From assembly GCF_023093535.1 (NCBI RefSeq), contig NZ_CP095757.1, positions 1,736,001-1,800,000 on the forward strand: a stretch of 64,000 nt of DNA, written 5' to 3'. The position numbers and the translations under genes are program-made. The notes under the pieces were generated by a model. It saw only the letters and a list, made by a program, of their open reading frames with translations. It was not told where the DNA came from and did no database searches. This DNA comes from Halovivax limisalsi. Its GTDB lineage: Archaea > Halobacteriota > Halobacteria > Halobacteriales > Natrialbaceae. Positions 8,681 through 18,698 of this stretch are shown here, piece after piece. Positions within the stretch are counted from its first letter, which is position 1. Each line of letters starts with the position of its first letter.

Positions 8681-8869
8681 ACTCGACGTAAATTTCTCCG
8701 ACGGGAATCAAAAACCCTGCTATCGACCGGGTCGATTCGATCGCGTCGACCGGCCTCGATCGACGAACGGCGCTCCTCGCCACCGACGGGCTCGCTCGGC
8801 CGAACGGACGGGTGACGCGTCGGTCTTCGCGCCGCTCGCGTTCGTCGGCCGGTGACCTTCGACCGCTGG

Positions 8870-9679
8870 CTACCCCTCCGAGAGCGCGGCCCACTTCTCC
8901 AGCTCGCTTCGAAGGCGGGTGGAGTCGAAGCGGTGATCCGGCCGGAGTCTGACGAAATCCAGGAAGTCCCTGGCGTCGAGCAGGTCTTCGGCGGCGTACT
9001 GCTCGCTCGCCGCGGCGACGGCCGATCGCACGCCAACGCGCGGTTCGAGGATGGCGAGCGCGCAGGCCAGATCGTACGCCCGCGCGGCCGCCTGCCGGTC
9101 CGGCAGCACCTTCGTGGCGTCGATGAAGTAGAGGTCGCCGTCGGCGACGAGCAGGTTCTCGGCGCGGAGGTCGCCGTGGGCCAGCCCGTTGTCGTGCATC
9201 GTCGCGAGCGTCGCGAACAGCTCGGGGGCGAGCGCCCGGACCCGGGTCGCGTCGAGGTCGTCGACCGACTCGAACGCGGGCAGGTACTCGAGGACGAGGA
9301 CGCCGAGGCCGTTGGCCTCGAACGCCTCGATCGGCTCCGGGGCGTTACAGCCGATCTCGCGCATCCGCTGGGTCGCCTCGTACTCGTGCTCGACCATCGC
9401 GAGCGGCGTCTCGAATCTGGTGAAAAAGCCCCCCGACCCCGACGAGAGCGCGCCGGCGTTGCGCCCCGCCGTCAACAGCGCGTGGACGCGGGTGTGCTGT
9501 TTCGTGACGATCTTGACGAACCACTCGTCGTCGACGATGCACGGAATCGAGAGCCAGTTGTCGGCCGCCAGGAACTCGACGCGGACGGCGTCGCGATCGT
9601 ACCGTCGGGCGAGGATCGTCGCCACTCGCTCGAGGCGATCCCAGGGGACGGTCCCGCGGGCGAGCTGGCGAATGTCCAT
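8870..9679 (-). CDS. RIO-like serine/threonine protein kinase
   Basis: A 269-residue protein. An N-terminal winged-helix-like part (1-45) precedes a compact kinase fold: the ATP-binding lysine in WFVKIVTK (Lys56), a hinge in LVLEYLPAFE (about 128-137), the catalytic loop HGDLRAENLL (168-177) and the metal-binding IDATK (186-190). HGDL in place of HRDL and the lack of an activation segment are RIO features. RIO kinases usually act in small-subunit ribosome maturation, but this one diverges from RIO1/RIO2, so its target is uncertain. It is divergent from the membrane protein gene at 9931. Confidence 0.82.
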   Translation of the reverse strand: MDIRQLARGTVPWDRLERVATILARRYDRDAVRVEFLAADNWLSIPCIVDDEWFVKIVTKQHTRVHALLTAGRNAGALSSGSGGFFTRFETPLAMVEHEYEATQRMREIGCNAPEPIEAFEANGLGVLVLEYLPAFESVDDLDATRVRALAPELFATLATMHDNGLAHGDLRAENLLVADGDLYFIDATKVLPDRQAAARAYDLACALAILEPRVGVRSAVAAASEQYAAEDLLDARDFLDFVRLRPDHRFDSTRLRSELEKWAALSEG

Positions 9680-9930
9680 CGACCGAACGGACGTCCCGGG
9701 CGCCTATAATCGTCCCGGCAGCGGCTCGGCTGCCGAAACGATCCCCGACCGGACCGCGCCACGAGTCGCCGACGGCGGTGGAACGGCCCTCGCCACCGCA
9801 CGGCGAGTACCGAATTCGCCTCGCGGCCACCGTTGCCTCTCACTGCCGGCACCGCACCGAGCGATTACGGGTGTCGTTCGCGTTTCGGTACCGTTTTTAC
9901 CCGCCGCTCGCGTTGGTTCGCCCGACGGAC

Positions 9931-11304
9931 ATGTACGCGATCGACGATCTGAGCGACGCGGTCGACGTCACCGAGGAGCTGTTGACGCCCGTCGACGCTC
10001 GGTTCTGGCTCAAACTCGTCGTCGTCGCGTTCTTCGTTTCCGGCGCCGGATTCGGCCTCCCGTCGATTCCGACGACCGACGGAACCTCGGTCAGGGTCGA
10101 CCCCGCGGTCGAGGACGCGTTCGGGGAGGCCGGAGTCGAGGTGCCGATGGAATCGCTGCTCGCGCTGCTCGCACTCGTCGTGGCCGTTGGACTCGCCATC
10201 TGGCTGGTCCTGACGCTGATTCGCGCGGCGATGGAGTTCGTCCTCGTGGACGCGCTGGTCTCCGGGGAGGTCCACATCAGAGCGGCGTCGCGCCGCTACG
10301 CCGGTCGGGCCCTCTCGCTGTTCGCGTTCATCCTCGTCGCGAGCGTCCTCGTCTTCGCGCCGGTGGCCCTCGCCGGCTATCGAGCGTACGTCGACGCCGG
10401 ATCGATCGAGGCCCTGTCGCTCTCGTCGCTCGCCGGCCTCGCCGCCGCCGGCGCGATCTCTACCCTCGCCTACACCGTCGTGATCCGGCTGACGACGGCG
10501 CTGGTCGTCCCCATCATGTACGCGGCAGACGTGGGCGTCCTCGCCGGCTGGCGACGGTTGGCGGGACTGATCCGTTCGGACCCGGCCGAGTACGCCGTCT
10601 ACCTGACGATCGCGACGATCGCCGGCTTCGTCGCCGCGATCCTCGTCACGACGATCCTCGCGATCGCGATGGTCGTCGTGGCCGTCCCGTTCGTCCTGCT
10701 TGGCGTCGTTTCGCTCCTGCTCGGCCCGCTCGCGTTGCCGGCGATCGTCCTCCTCCTGTTCCTGTTCGTCGTCGCGCTGGTTCTTTGCAAGGGAGCGATC
10801 GAACTGCCGGTCGTCGTCTACCTGCGGTACTACGCGCTGTTCGTCCTGGGGGACACGGACGAGCGATACGATCTCGTTCCGGATCGTCGTCGACGCGTCC
10901 GCGCTGGCGACGCCTGGGCCGGCGGACAGCGGTGGGACCGCGATGGCGCCGACGAGTGGGACGCCGACTCGGCCGCGGCGGCCGAGTCGGACGCGGGGAC
11001 GGAGTCGGACGCGACCGGCGAAGCCGGTCGTCGGCGGGGCCAGTCGGACGGTCACGGCTGGGACGTCGGATCGGCGCCGGCGACCGAGTCGGCCGCGGAC
11101 GAGTCGACCGACGACGCCGAACATGGGGACGGGTCGGCGGGCCACGGCTGGGATGGGTCTGACCGGACCCAGGATCGAACTGCCGATACGACCGAGGAAG
11201 CCCTCGGAGCGGAGGACGATGCCGGGACCGAGGACGACGCCGAGGTCGAAGACGACGACCGTTCGGGTTCGGACGGCTGGTCGTACCGGGACGAGGATCG
11301 GTAA
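9931..11304 (+). CDS. Polytopic membrane protein with acidic C-terminal tail (DUF7544-like)
   Basis: A 457-residue protein that starts MYAIDDLSDAVDVTEELL, the usual opening of a haloarchaeal membrane family I recall as DUF7544. About six transmembrane helices fall between residues 28 and 310. A soluble tail of about 140 residues follows, rich in Asp, Glu, Gly and Ser (with repeated GHGWD and DGSAG-type motifs), and ends WSYRDEDR. The tail probably lies in the cytoplasm and is typical halophilic disordered sequence. I chose the ATG at 9931 because upstream in-frame starts add Arg-rich residues. The function is unknown. Confidence 0.8.
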   Translation: MYAIDDLSDAVDVTEELLTPVDARFWLKLVVVAFFVSGAGFGLPSIPTTDGTSVRVDPAVEDAFGEAGVEVPMESLLALLALVVAVGLAIWLVLTLIRAAMEFVLVDALVSGEVHIRAASRRYAGRALSLFAFILVASVLVFAPVALAGYRAYVDAGSIEALSLSSLAGLAAAGAISTLAYTVVIRLTTALVVPIMYAADVGVLAGWRRLAGLIRSDPAEYAVYLTIATIAGFVAAILVTTILAIAMVVVAVPFVLLGVVSLLLGPLALPAIVLLLFLFVVALVLCKGAIELPVVVYLRYYALFVLGDTDERYDLVPDRRRRVRAGDAWAGGQRWDRDGADEWDADSAAAAESDAGTESDATGEAGRRRGQSDGHGWDVGSAPATESAADESTDDAEHGDGSAGHGWDGSDRTQDRTADTTEEALGAEDDAGTEDDAEVEDDDRSGSDGWSYRDEDR

Positions 11305-11445
11305 CCACGAGCGGGGGATCGTGGCCGAGAGACGAGGATCGATCCCCCGGGCGTGATCGTGGCCTGCCGGGAACCTGCGAGCACCGTGGATCCGTCTCGA
11401 TGCCGGTTCGGTGCGTTTATTTCTCGGCTGGTGGAACGTATCCGC

Positions 11446-12588
11446 ATGGACGTTACGCTCCCCGACGAGCACCGGATGATCCAGCAGACCGTCCGGGATT
11501 TCTGCGAAACCGAACTCGAGCCGATCGCCCAGGAGATCGAGGACGAACACCGCTTCCCGGCCGAAATATTCGAGCAGCTGGCCGACCTCGACGTGATGGG
11601 CGTCCCGATCACCGAGGAGTACGGCGGCCTCGGCGGCGACACCCTGATGTACGCAATCGTCACCGAGGAGATCGGCCGGGTGTCGGGGTCCGTCGGCCTC
11701 TCCTACGCCGCGCACACGTCGCTGGCGACGAAACCGATCGAGCTGTTCGGCACCGACGAACAGAAGGAGCGCTGGCTCCGCCCGCTGGCGACGGGCGAGT
11801 ACCTCGGCGGGTGGGCGCTGACGGAACCCGGTAGCGGCTCGGACGCCTCCGACATGGACACGACCGCCCGGAAGGACGGCGACGAGTGGATCATCGACGG
11901 CACGAAGCAGTTCATCACGAACGCCTCCGAAGCCGGCTCGGTGCTCGTGAAAGCCGTCACCGACCCCGACGCCGGCTACGACGGGATCTCCACGTTCATC
12001 GTCGACCCGGAGGAAGACGACGGCTTCGAGGTGACGACCGTCTGGGACAAGATGGGGCTGAACGCTTCGCCGACCTGCGAACTCTCGCTCGATTCGGTTC
12101 GCGTTCCCGAGGACCGGCTCCTCGGCGAGGAGGGCGAGGGGTGGACACAGACGATGAAGACCCTGGACGGCGGTCGCATCTCGATCGCCGCGCTCTCGAC
12201 CGGGCTCGCACAGGGCGCCTTCGAGCACGCGAAGGAGTACGCGACCCAGCGCGAACAGTTCGACCGGCCGATCAGCGAGTTCGACGCCATCCGCGACAAG
12301 CTCGTCGACATGCACCGCAAGACCGAGCGCGCCCGCCTGCTCACCCACAGGGCCGCCTGTCTGTACGACGACGGCGAGCCGGTCACCAAGGACTCCGCGC
12401 TCGCGAAGCTCGACGCGAGCGAGGCCGCTCGCGAGGTCGCAGAGGACGCCGTCCAGGTCCTGGGCGGCTACGGCTACACGACCGACTTCGCGCCCCAGCG
12501 CTTCTACCGCGACGCGAAACTCATGGAGATCGGCGAGGGGACGAGCGAGATTCAGCACCTCGTCATCGGGCGCGAACTCGGCCTGTAG
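11446..12588 (+). CDS. Acyl-CoA dehydrogenase
   Basis: A 380-residue FAD enzyme with the three acyl-CoA dehydrogenase regions: helical N-terminus (2-115, [14 protein letters not shown]), beta middle (120-225, [17 protein letters not shown]) and C-terminal helical domain ([12 protein letters not shown]). The catalytic base is the Glu of EGTSE, about residue 364, as in short-chain/butyryl-CoA dehydrogenases. It oxidises an acyl-CoA to the 2-enoyl-CoA and passes electrons to an electron-transfer flavoprotein. The chain length cannot be set from sequence. The ATG at 11446 gives the usual family length. It is convergent with the glutamate dehydrogenase gene, 36 bp apart. Confidence 0.93.
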   Translation: MDVTLPDEHRMIQQTVRDFCETELEPIAQEIEDEHRFPAEIFEQLADLDVMGVPITEEYGGLGGDTLMYAIVTEEIGRVSGSVGLSYAAHTSLATKPIELFGTDEQKERWLRPLATGEYLGGWALTEPGSGSDASDMDTTARKDGDEWIIDGTKQFITNASEAGSVLVKAVTDPDAGYDGISTFIVDPEEDDGFEVTTVWDKMGLNASPTCELSLDSVRVPEDRLLGEEGEGWTQTMKTLDGGRISIAALSTGLAQGAFEHAKEYATQREQFDRPISEFDAIRDKLVDMHRKTERARLLTHRAACLYDDGEPVTKDSALAKLDASEAAREVAEDAVQVLGGYGYTTDFAPQRFYRDAKLMEIGEGTSEIQHLVIGRELGL

Positions 12589-12624
12589 GGATTCGTCGAT
12601 CGTTCCGGCTGGCTCGGAACCGGA

Positions 12625-13878
12625 TCAGGGCCAGGTGCCGTTGCGCTCGGCCGCCGCGGCCACGCGGTCGATGGCGATCACGTAGGCCGCGGTGCGGGGA
12701 TCGTCGGACGCGATCGACTCCAGGGTCTCGACCAGCGCATCGAACGCCGCGACGATCGTCTCTTCGAGTTCTCGGTTGACCCGCTCTTCGCTCCAGGAGA
12801 CGCGCTGGCGGTTCTGCACCCACTCGTAGTAGGAGACGACCACGCCCCCGGCGTTCGCGAGGATGTCGGGGACGTAGAAGACCTCGTTCTCCAGGAGGAC
12901 CTCGTCGGCCGCGGGCGTCGTCGGACCGTTCGCCGCCTCCGAGATCACGTCCGCCTGCACGTCGGCCGCGAGCTCGGCGTCGACGGCGTTCTCGAGGGCC
13001 GCGGGGATCAGGAGGTCAACGTCCATCGTCAGGAGGGCGTCGTCCGCGAAGGGTTCCGCGTCCGCGAAGCCGACCACGCTCCCGGTTTCGTCTTTGTGTT
13101 CTTTCACCGCGATCGGGTCGAGTCCGTCGCGATCGACGATCGCGCCGCGGGAATCGGAGACGGCCACGACCGTCGCGCCCGCCTCGGCGGCGAGTTTCGC
13201 GCTGATCCAGCCGGCGTTGCCGTAGCCCTGGACCGCGACGGTGGCGTCGTCGAGATTTCGCCCGAGGTACTCGAACGCCTCGCGGGCGGCGATGACGGTC
13301 GAGCGCCCCGTCGCCTCGACGCGCCCCTCGCTCCCGCCGGTCTCGAGCGCCTTGCCGGTGAACGAGCCCGGCGCGGTGGTCCCCTCGAGCGTCTCGTAGG
13401 TGTCTTTGAGCCAGTTCATCTCCCGCGGACCGGTGTTGACGTCCGGCGCGGGGATGTCGCGGTCCTCGCCGACGAGCGGCCGGAGTTCGGTGCCGTACGC
13501 GCGCGTTAGCCGTTCCAGCTCGGCCGTCGAGAGCGCCGCCGGATCGACGACGATGCCGCCTTTCCCGCCGCCGAACGGAACGTCGACGAGGGCGCACTTG
13601 TAGGTCATCCACCCCGAGAGCGCGACGACCTCCTCGCGCGTGACGTCCGGGTGGTACCGGATCCCGCCCTTGTACGGGCCGCGGTCGCCGTTAAACTGTG
13701 AGCGGAACGCGGGAAATCGCTCGAGGGTGCCGTCGTCGCGTTCGATCGTCAGGTTTGTCTCGAGGACGCGCTCCGGATGGGACAATCGATCGAGGACGTC
13801 GGGGGCGACGTCGACGTACGAACTCGCCGTCTCGAGTTGCGACCGGAGGTTCTCGAACGGAGTCGTCGATTCGCTCAT
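12625..13878 (-). CDS. gdhB: Glutamate dehydrogenase (Glu/Leu/Phe/Val dehydrogenase family)
   Basis: A 417-residue enzyme with the GDH substrate-binding segment [14 protein letters not shown] (67-80), Lys94 in GWMTYKCAL and the catalytic lysine in PFGGGKGGI (Lys106). The Rossmann motif [11 protein letters not shown] follows, at about 215-225. It interconverts glutamate with 2-oxoglutarate plus ammonium in the cytoplasm. The length and motifs match haloarchaeal GDH, which exists in NAD- and NADP-linked paralogues; cofactor use is not certain, so the gdhB symbol is tentative. The ATG at 13878 is preferred over one two codons upstream. The CitE-type gene lies 165 bp upstream on the same strand. 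Confidence 0.92.
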   Translation of the reverse strand: MSESTTPFENLRSQLETASSYVDVAPDVLDRLSHPERVLETNLTIERDDGTLERFPAFRSQFNGDRGPYKGGIRYHPDVTREEVVALSGWMTYKCALVDVPFGGGKGGIVVDPAALSTAELERLTRAYGTELRPLVGEDRDIPAPDVNTGPREMNWLKDTYETLEGTTAPGSFTGKALETGGSEGRVEATGRSTVIAAREAFEYLGRNLDDATVAVQGYGNAGWISAKLAAEAGATVVAVSDSRGAIVDRDGLDPIAVKEHKDETGSVVGFADAEPFADDALLTMDVDLLIPAALENAVDAELAADVQADVISEAANGPTTPAADEVLLENEVFYVPDILANAGGVVVSYYEWVQNRQRVSWSEERVNRELEETIVAAFDALVETLESIASDDPRTAAYVIAIDRVAAAAERNGTWP

Positions 13879-14043
13879 ACGCACGCTACACAGCCCCCTC
13901 CCTTAGAGCCTGCTCTCTATGTCATACTTTCCGGTCCGGCGGAACTGTCATGGCCGTCGAGCTTCCGCCGACCCGTTTTCGAGCTGCGGATCGTCGCACG
14001 GGTGAGACAGCGTGGCCCGGCCGAGTCGTCACTCGGTGTGGCG

Positions 14044-14910
14044 TCATCGGACCTGACTGTCGTCAGACGCCGCCTCGGCGCGTCGAACGATCCGTTCGGC
14101 TTGAGCGACCAGCGGCGCGTCGATCATTTCGCCGTCGACTTCGAAGACGCCGCGTCCCTCGGCGTCGGCCTCGGCTTTGGCCTCGAGGACGTCTTCGGCC
14201 CAGGCGAGCTCGTCCGGGTCGGGCGTGAACGCGTCGTTGATCGGCCCGACCTGGGCCGGGTGGATCGCGAGTTTGCCGTCGTAGCCCAGTTCGATCGCGA
14301 ACGCGGTCTCCTCGCGCAGTCCGGCCTCGTCGCCGAAGTCGGTGTAGACGGTGTCGATCGCGTCGCAGTCGTTGGCCGCGGCGGCGACGACTCGCTCGCG
14401 GGCGTAGAGAACCTCGGTTCCCTCGCTCGTTCGTGTGGCGCCGACGTCGGCCGCGAAATCCTCCGCCCCGAAGAGCAACGCGTCGGTGGCCGTCTCCGCC
14501 GCGATCGCGTCCGCGTCGAGTACGCCCCGGGCCGTCTCGATCAGCGCCAGGATCGGGAGCGATCGCCCCCGGGCCTCGAGCGCGTCCGCGACGTCGCGAA
14601 CGTCGGCCGCGGACTCGACCTTCGGGAGCACGATGGCGTCGAGGCGCCGCGCGGCCTCGTCGTCGGCGATGGCGTCGAGGTCGGCGCTGGCGCGGTCGGC
14701 CTCGGCGTTGATCCGGACGCACACTTCACACGCCGGATCGAAATCATCGGCCGTCAGTACGGTTCGTACCGTGCGCCGAGCCTCCGGTTTCTCGGCCGGC
14801 GAGACGGCGTCTTCGAGATCGAAGACGATGACGTCGGCGCCGGCCGACGGTGCCTTTCGCAGCAACGCCGACTGATCGCCGGGCGTGAACATGACGCTGC
14901 GTCGTACCAT
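14044..14910 (-). CDS. CitE/HpcH-type lyase, possible beta-methylmalyl-CoA or malyl-CoA lyase
   Basis: A 288-residue TIM-barrel enzyme of the HpcH/HpaI-CitE family. The motifs are RSVMFTPGDQ at the start, VFDLEDAVSP (about 29-38), LPKVESAADV, the Mg-ligand region LALIETARG and FGAEDFAADVGA, and GYDGKLAIHP near residue 225. It has the size of stand-alone CitE-like lyases and lacks a citrate lyase complex around it. The expected reaction is reversible aldol cleavage of a 3-hydroxyacyl-CoA such as malyl- or beta-methylmalyl-CoA. That fits the neighbouring glutamate dehydrogenase and MaoC genes, which recall methylaspartate-cycle steps; the assignment is inferred. An upstream in-frame start would add Arg-rich residues, so ATG 14910 is preferred. 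Confidence 0.85.
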   Translation of the reverse strand: MVRRSVMFTPGDQSALLRKAPSAGADVIVFDLEDAVSPAEKPEARRTVRTVLTADDFDPACEVCVRINAEADRASADLDAIADDEAARRLDAIVLPKVESAADVRDVADALEARGRSLPILALIETARGVLDADAIAAETATDALLFGAEDFAADVGATRTSEGTEVLYARERVVAAAANDCDAIDTVYTDFGDEAGLREETAFAIELGYDGKLAIHPAQVGPINDAFTPDPDELAWAEDVLEAKAEADAEGRGVFEVDGEMIDAPLVAQAERIVRRAEAASDDSQVR

Positions 14911-15284
14911 GACCGGTCGTTTCGCGGCCGACGAATTGAACGTGTGGGTTCGGCGCCGCCGCTTGGCGCTTCTCTCCCCCACGGTGCCGACCGATCTCGC
15001 TCGGGCGCCCGCCCGTTCGCCGCATCGCTGGTACTGAACCGTCACCCGACCGTCGACTGACCGTTCTCGATCGAGTCGATGCGGTTCGCCAGCGAGATGG
15101 ATTCGGATCGTCCCGGTTCGATTGCCTCGCTCGGAATATACTGGTCTGGCGCCCTAGGGAATAACTTCGAATAAATATAAAGAAAAAGGAACAATAAATT
15201 AAATACGGTGAAGGCTGTTTTCCCACCAAGGATGCCATCTGCACACAGGCTTCCAGCACGGATCGATCGACGGGTGATCCGGCC
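14911..15284. other. Divergent intergenic region with AT-rich promoter core
   Basis: About 370 bp between the divergent lyase (-) and exported hydrolase (+) genes. Positions about 15160-15210 are strikingly AT-rich (GAATAAATATAAAGAAAAAG and AATAAATTAAATA), 75-120 bp before the hydrolase ATG. Promoter elements are probable, and a 5' leader of 50 bp or more on the hydrolase mRNA. No coding frame is convincing. Confidence 0.5.
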
Positions 15285-17207
15285 ATGACCGACACATCGG
15301 AGTCCAGCAATTCAACGACGAGGCGGCGAATTCTGCAGTCGACGGCGACGGGGGTTGCGGGAACGGCGATCTTCGCCAACGGCGCCGCGGCCCACCCACG
15401 GTCCCTTCGGCGCCGTCCGCGAAACGAAGTGGTCGTCGAAAATGGGCGATCGCAGCCGACGTTCAGGAACTCGACGGCGGTCCGCGAGGACGTCTGGGTG
15501 GAGACGACCACCGATACCGACGGTTCCGGGTCGCCGGACCGCGTCCACGTCGAGGTCGCCTACCCATCCGACGCGGGACCGTCGAACCAACTCCCCGTGG
15601 TGCTCGAGCCAAGTCCGTACTACGGCGGGCTCAACTCGGGCTCCTCGCACTCGATGGACGACGAGCTCTACGTCCCGGACGAGACGATCGATCGACGTGC
15701 TCGCGGCGGCACCGAGGACGCGATCATCACCTCCGAAGACGACCTCGTCGAGTTCACCGGCTCCGAGGGGGATCCGATCGGGCCGAGCGCCTACGAGGAG
15801 GAGTTCCGGCCGCGCGGATTCGCGTGGGCGTACGCGGCCTCGATCGGCACCGAACAGTCGACCGGCTGTCCGACGATCGGCGGGTCGAAGGAGATCGAGG
15901 CGATGAAGGCGGTCGTCGACTGGTTCAACGGTCGAGCGACGGCGTACACCTCGCGATCCGGCGGTTCGACCGTCGAGGCCGACTGGACGAACGGCGCGAC
16001 CGGCATGCTCGGGGTGTCGTACAACGGCACCCTGCCCAACGGCGTCGCGGCGACGGGCGTCGACGGCCTCGAGACGATCGTGCCGATCGCGGCGATCTCG
16101 AGCTGGTACACCTACTACCGCGCGAACGGGGCCGTCATCGCGACGGGCGCCGGTGCCGGTGCGGCGATGGACACCGATTCGCTCTTCGATTCCGTGCTCA
16201 CCCGCTCCGGATCGTACGTCTGTGACTCCGTCCGTCAGGAGCTCATCGACGGACAGGATCGCGTCACCGGGAACAAGAACGACTTCTGGGACGACCGCGA
16301 CTACGTCCTCGACGTCGACCAGGTCGAGGCGTCGGTGCTGGTCGTCCACGGCCTGCACGACACGAACGTCAAGACGCGAAACGCCGGCCGCTGGTACGAT
16401 GCCCTGACCGAGGGCCAGGTCGATACGGAACACCGCATGTGGCTGATGCAGGCCGCGCACGCCGATCCGATCAACCAACACCCGAACCGCTGGCTCGACG
16501 CGCTGAACGTCTGGCTCACCCACTGGCTACAGGAACCGGGCGACGCGATCGACGACGTCCCGATCGCGACGGTCGAGCGCCCCGACGGCTCGTTCGACGA
16601 ATACGACGCCTGGCCGCACCAGGACGTCGAGCGCGTCAACGTCTCGGCCGTCTACGGCGGCGACGGACCGGGTGGGCTCTCGACGCAGGCGATGATCGGC
16701 GACATGCGCGAGGAGACGTTCGCCGATAATCCCAGCACGCCGACGACGTCGCTCGTCGACGAACTCGACTCGGAGTACTCGCTGGTCTACCGGACGAATC
16801 AGCTCCAGACGGACCTGCACGTCTCGGGGACCATCGAACCGAACCTGGCAATCTCCTGCAACGAGCCCGCTGCGCTCCTGACAGCGATCCTCGTCGAGTA
16901 CGATCAGTACGACAACGCGTCGATCGTCTGTCGCGGCTGGATGAACGCCAACAACTTCGAATCGCTCTACCAGTCCTACCAGCTCGGCTCGGAGACGGGC
17001 CTGTACCGCGCCCGCTTCCCGATGCAGATGGACGACTACATCTTCGACTCGGGCAACCGACTGGGCATCGTGCTGCGCTCCAGCGACTACGACTTCACCA
17101 AGCGACCGTCGCACTACCCCGAACTATCGGTCGTCCCCGGCTGGAGCAGCTTCGACATCCCGGTCGTCGGCGGGATCCAGGCCTTCCGAAACGCGAACGG
17201 CGCCTGA
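15285..17207 (+). CDS. Exported X-Pro dipeptidyl-peptidase-like (CocE/NonD) hydrolase
   Basis: A 640-residue protein with a twin-arginine signal (TTRRRILQSTATGVAGTAIF, about residues 11-30), no lipobox cysteine, and a mature part like the PepX/CocE family. The alpha/beta hydrolase core spans about 60-430; ATGMLGVSYNGTLPNG (about 237-252) contains the nucleophile-elbow GVSYNG with Ser as expected. VLVVHGLHDTNVKTR (about 350-364) supplies the acid residue and MQAAHADP the His. A C-terminal jelly-roll domain follows (about 450-635). It is likely secreted and folded by the Tat route, hydrolysing X-Pro peptides or esters outside the cell. Its role fits the two peptide ABC transporters in the window. 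Confidence 0.88.
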   Translation: MTDTSESSNSTTRRRILQSTATGVAGTAIFANGAAAHPRSLRRRPRNEVVVENGRSQPTFRNSTAVREDVWVETTTDTDGSGSPDRVHVEVAYPSDAGPSNQLPVVLEPSPYYGGLNSGSSHSMDDELYVPDETIDRRARGGTEDAIITSEDDLVEFTGSEGDPIGPSAYEEEFRPRGFAWAYAASIGTEQSTGCPTIGGSKEIEAMKAVVDWFNGRATAYTSRSGGSTVEADWTNGATGMLGVSYNGTLPNGVAATGVDGLETIVPIAAISSWYTYYRANGAVIATGAGAGAAMDTDSLFDSVLTRSGSYVCDSVRQELIDGQDRVTGNKNDFWDDRDYVLDVDQVEASVLVVHGLHDTNVKTRNAGRWYDALTEGQVDTEHRMWLMQAAHADPINQHPNRWLDALNVWLTHWLQEPGDAIDDVPIATVERPDGSFDEYDAWPHQDVERVNVSAVYGGDGPGGLSTQAMIGDMREETFADNPSTPTTSLVDELDSEYSLVYRTNQLQTDLHVSGTIEPNLAISCNEPAALLTAILVEYDQYDNASIVCRGWMNANNFESLYQSYQLGSETGLYRARFPMQMDDYIFDSGNRLGIVLRSSDYDFTKRPSHYPELSVVPGWSSFDIPVVGGIQAFRNANGA

Positions 17208-17272
17208 GTCGACGGCTCGAAGCACCATCACGCTTCGATTCGCTTTTGGCCCGGCGGAACGATCCCCCGATC

Positions 17273-17731
17273 ATGCCCGGACTGTACTACGAGGAGTTCG
17301 AAGTCGGCGAGACGATCGAACACGATCGCCGGCGGACCATCTCCGAGAGCGACAACCAGCGCTTCTGCGACATGACGATGAACCAGCAGCCGTTACACCT
17401 CGACGCCGAGTTCGCGGCCGAGACCGACTTCGAGGGCCGGCTGGTCAACGGGCTCTACACGATGGCGCTGGCCGTCGGTATCACCATTCCGGAGACCACC
17501 GACGGCACGATCGTCGCGAACCTCTCCTACGACGAGGTCTCGCACCCGAAACCGGTCTACCACGGCGACACGATCGCCGTCCAGTCGACGGTGACCGACA
17601 AGCGCGAGACGTCCGACGGCGACCGCGGCGTGGTCACCATGCTGGTCGAGGTCTTCAACCAGGACGACGAACTCGTCTGCGAGTTCGAACGGACGGTCCT
17701 CTCGCGCAAGCGAGCGACTGTCGACGACTGA
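17273..17731 (+). CDS. MaoC-like hot-dog dehydratase
   Basis: A 152-residue single hot-dog domain. The opening MPGLYYEEFEVGETIEHDRR is the standard MaoC start. The hydratase signature follows as SESDNQRFCDMTMNQQPLHL (Asp and His-type catalytic positions) and VNGLYTMALAVGI is the central helix. It should hydrate or dehydrate an enoyl-CoA or 3-hydroxyacyl-CoA in the cytoplasm. Haloarchaeal MaoC/CitE neighbours suggest mesaconyl- or other branched acyl-CoA substrates, but that is inference. I prefer ATG 17273 to the in-frame start nine codons upstream because it begins the conserved domain. It lies 65 bp after the exported hydrolase gene. Confidence 0.85.
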   Translation: MPGLYYEEFEVGETIEHDRRRTISESDNQRFCDMTMNQQPLHLDAEFAAETDFEGRLVNGLYTMALAVGITIPETTDGTIVANLSYDEVSHPKPVYHGDTIAVQSTVTDKRETSDGDRGVVTMLVEVFNQDDELVCEFERTVLSRKRATVDD

Positions 17732-17867
17732 TCACTCGCCGTTCGCCCGGAGGCCAGGGAAGCAAACCGACGGCATTCGAGGAGCGCCCGCGGTCGACCC
17801 CGAGTCGCGCGTTCGGACGATCCCGTCGATCACGTACCTTTTTGCTGTACGCGCCGGAGACGTAGCC

Positions 17868-18647
17868 ATGGTCGACGTCCTCGATAACAAGCGGGTCGCG
17901 ACCCGTCTGCGCATCCTCGTCGAGATCGCGGAGCGTCAACCGGCCGTGAGCCAGGGCGAAATCGCCGAGGAGGTCGGCGTCACGAGCCAGGCCGTCAGCG
18001 AGTACATCCGCGAACTGGTCGACGAGGGCTTCGTCGAGAAGGAAGCCCGGTCGCGCTATCGCGTCACGAACGAGGGCGTCGACTGGCTCTTTCGCGCCGC
18101 GGACGACGTCCGACGGTTCGCCGATCACGTCACCGAGGACGTCCTCGGGACGATGGGCGAGGACGCCGCGATCGCGACCGAGTCGGTGTCCGAGGGCGAC
18201 CCCGTCTCGCTCTCGGTCGAGGACGGCCTCCTCACCGCGTCGCCGGGAACCGAGGGGAGTGCGACCGGCATCGCCTCGACCGACGCCGACGCCGGCACCG
18301 ACGTGGGCGTCACGAACTTCGAAGGGGTGATCGACCTCGACCCCGGTACCGTCACGGTCGTGCAGGTGCCACCGGTGCGAGCCGGCGGCAGCCGCGCCGT
18401 CGACGACGAAACCGTCGCGTCGATCGTGGAGGACGCCGATCGCGTCGTCGCGAGCGGCGTCGAAGCCGTCGTCGTCCTCCGTGAACTCGGCGTCGCACCG
18501 GCGGTCACGGTCGCCGCCGGCGAGGTAGCCGTCGCCGCGACCGAGCGCGGACTCGACGTCGCCGTCGTGGCGACGACGGGCGCCGTCGGTCGGGTGACGG
18601 ACAGCCTCCGCGACGGTGACGTCTCCTACGAAGTACTCGAGGGGTAG
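17868..18647 (+). CDS. MarR-like winged-helix regulator with C-terminal sensor domain
   Basis: A 259-residue protein. The N-terminal winged helix covers about residues 5-70 (SQGEIAEEVGVTSQAVSEYI is the HTH, VEKEARSRYRVTNEGVDWLF the wing). Residues 70-150 are an acidic linker, and the C-terminal part (about 150-258) is a Val/Ala-rich alpha/beta domain ending DVSYEVLEG. It matches a haloarchaeal/euryarchaeal architecture, which I recall as DUF7839. The ligand and target are unknown. CGTACCTTTTTGC about 30 bp before the ATG is a possible TATA element. It converges with the PAC2 gene. Confidence 0.8.
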   Translation: MVDVLDNKRVATRLRILVEIAERQPAVSQGEIAEEVGVTSQAVSEYIRELVDEGFVEKEARSRYRVTNEGVDWLFRAADDVRRFADHVTEDVLGTMGEDAAIATESVSEGDPVSLSVEDGLLTASPGTEGSATGIASTDADAGTDVGVTNFEGVIDLDPGTVTVVQVPPVRAGGSRAVDDETVASIVEDADRVVASGVEAVVVLRELGVAPAVTVAAGEVAVAATERGLDVAVVATTGAVGRVTDSLRDGDVSYEVLEG

Positions 18648-18698
18648 GTTCCCGGTCCGCCGAACAGCCGCTTCAAAATCGTCCCGGTCCGAAATCGA

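Noticed and set aside
6758-8815. Long plus-strand open frame (685 codons) opposite the aldehyde dehydrogenase gene
   Set aside because: It is antisense to a well-supported enzyme gene. Its translation lacks any domain, and long antisense frames are expected in GC-rich haloarchaeal DNA.
9865-12558. Minus-strand open frame of 897 codons opposite the membrane protein and acyl-CoA dehydrogenase genes
   Set aside because: It spans two genes on the opposite strand, is full of Arg and has no recognisable domain. It is a shadow of codon bias.
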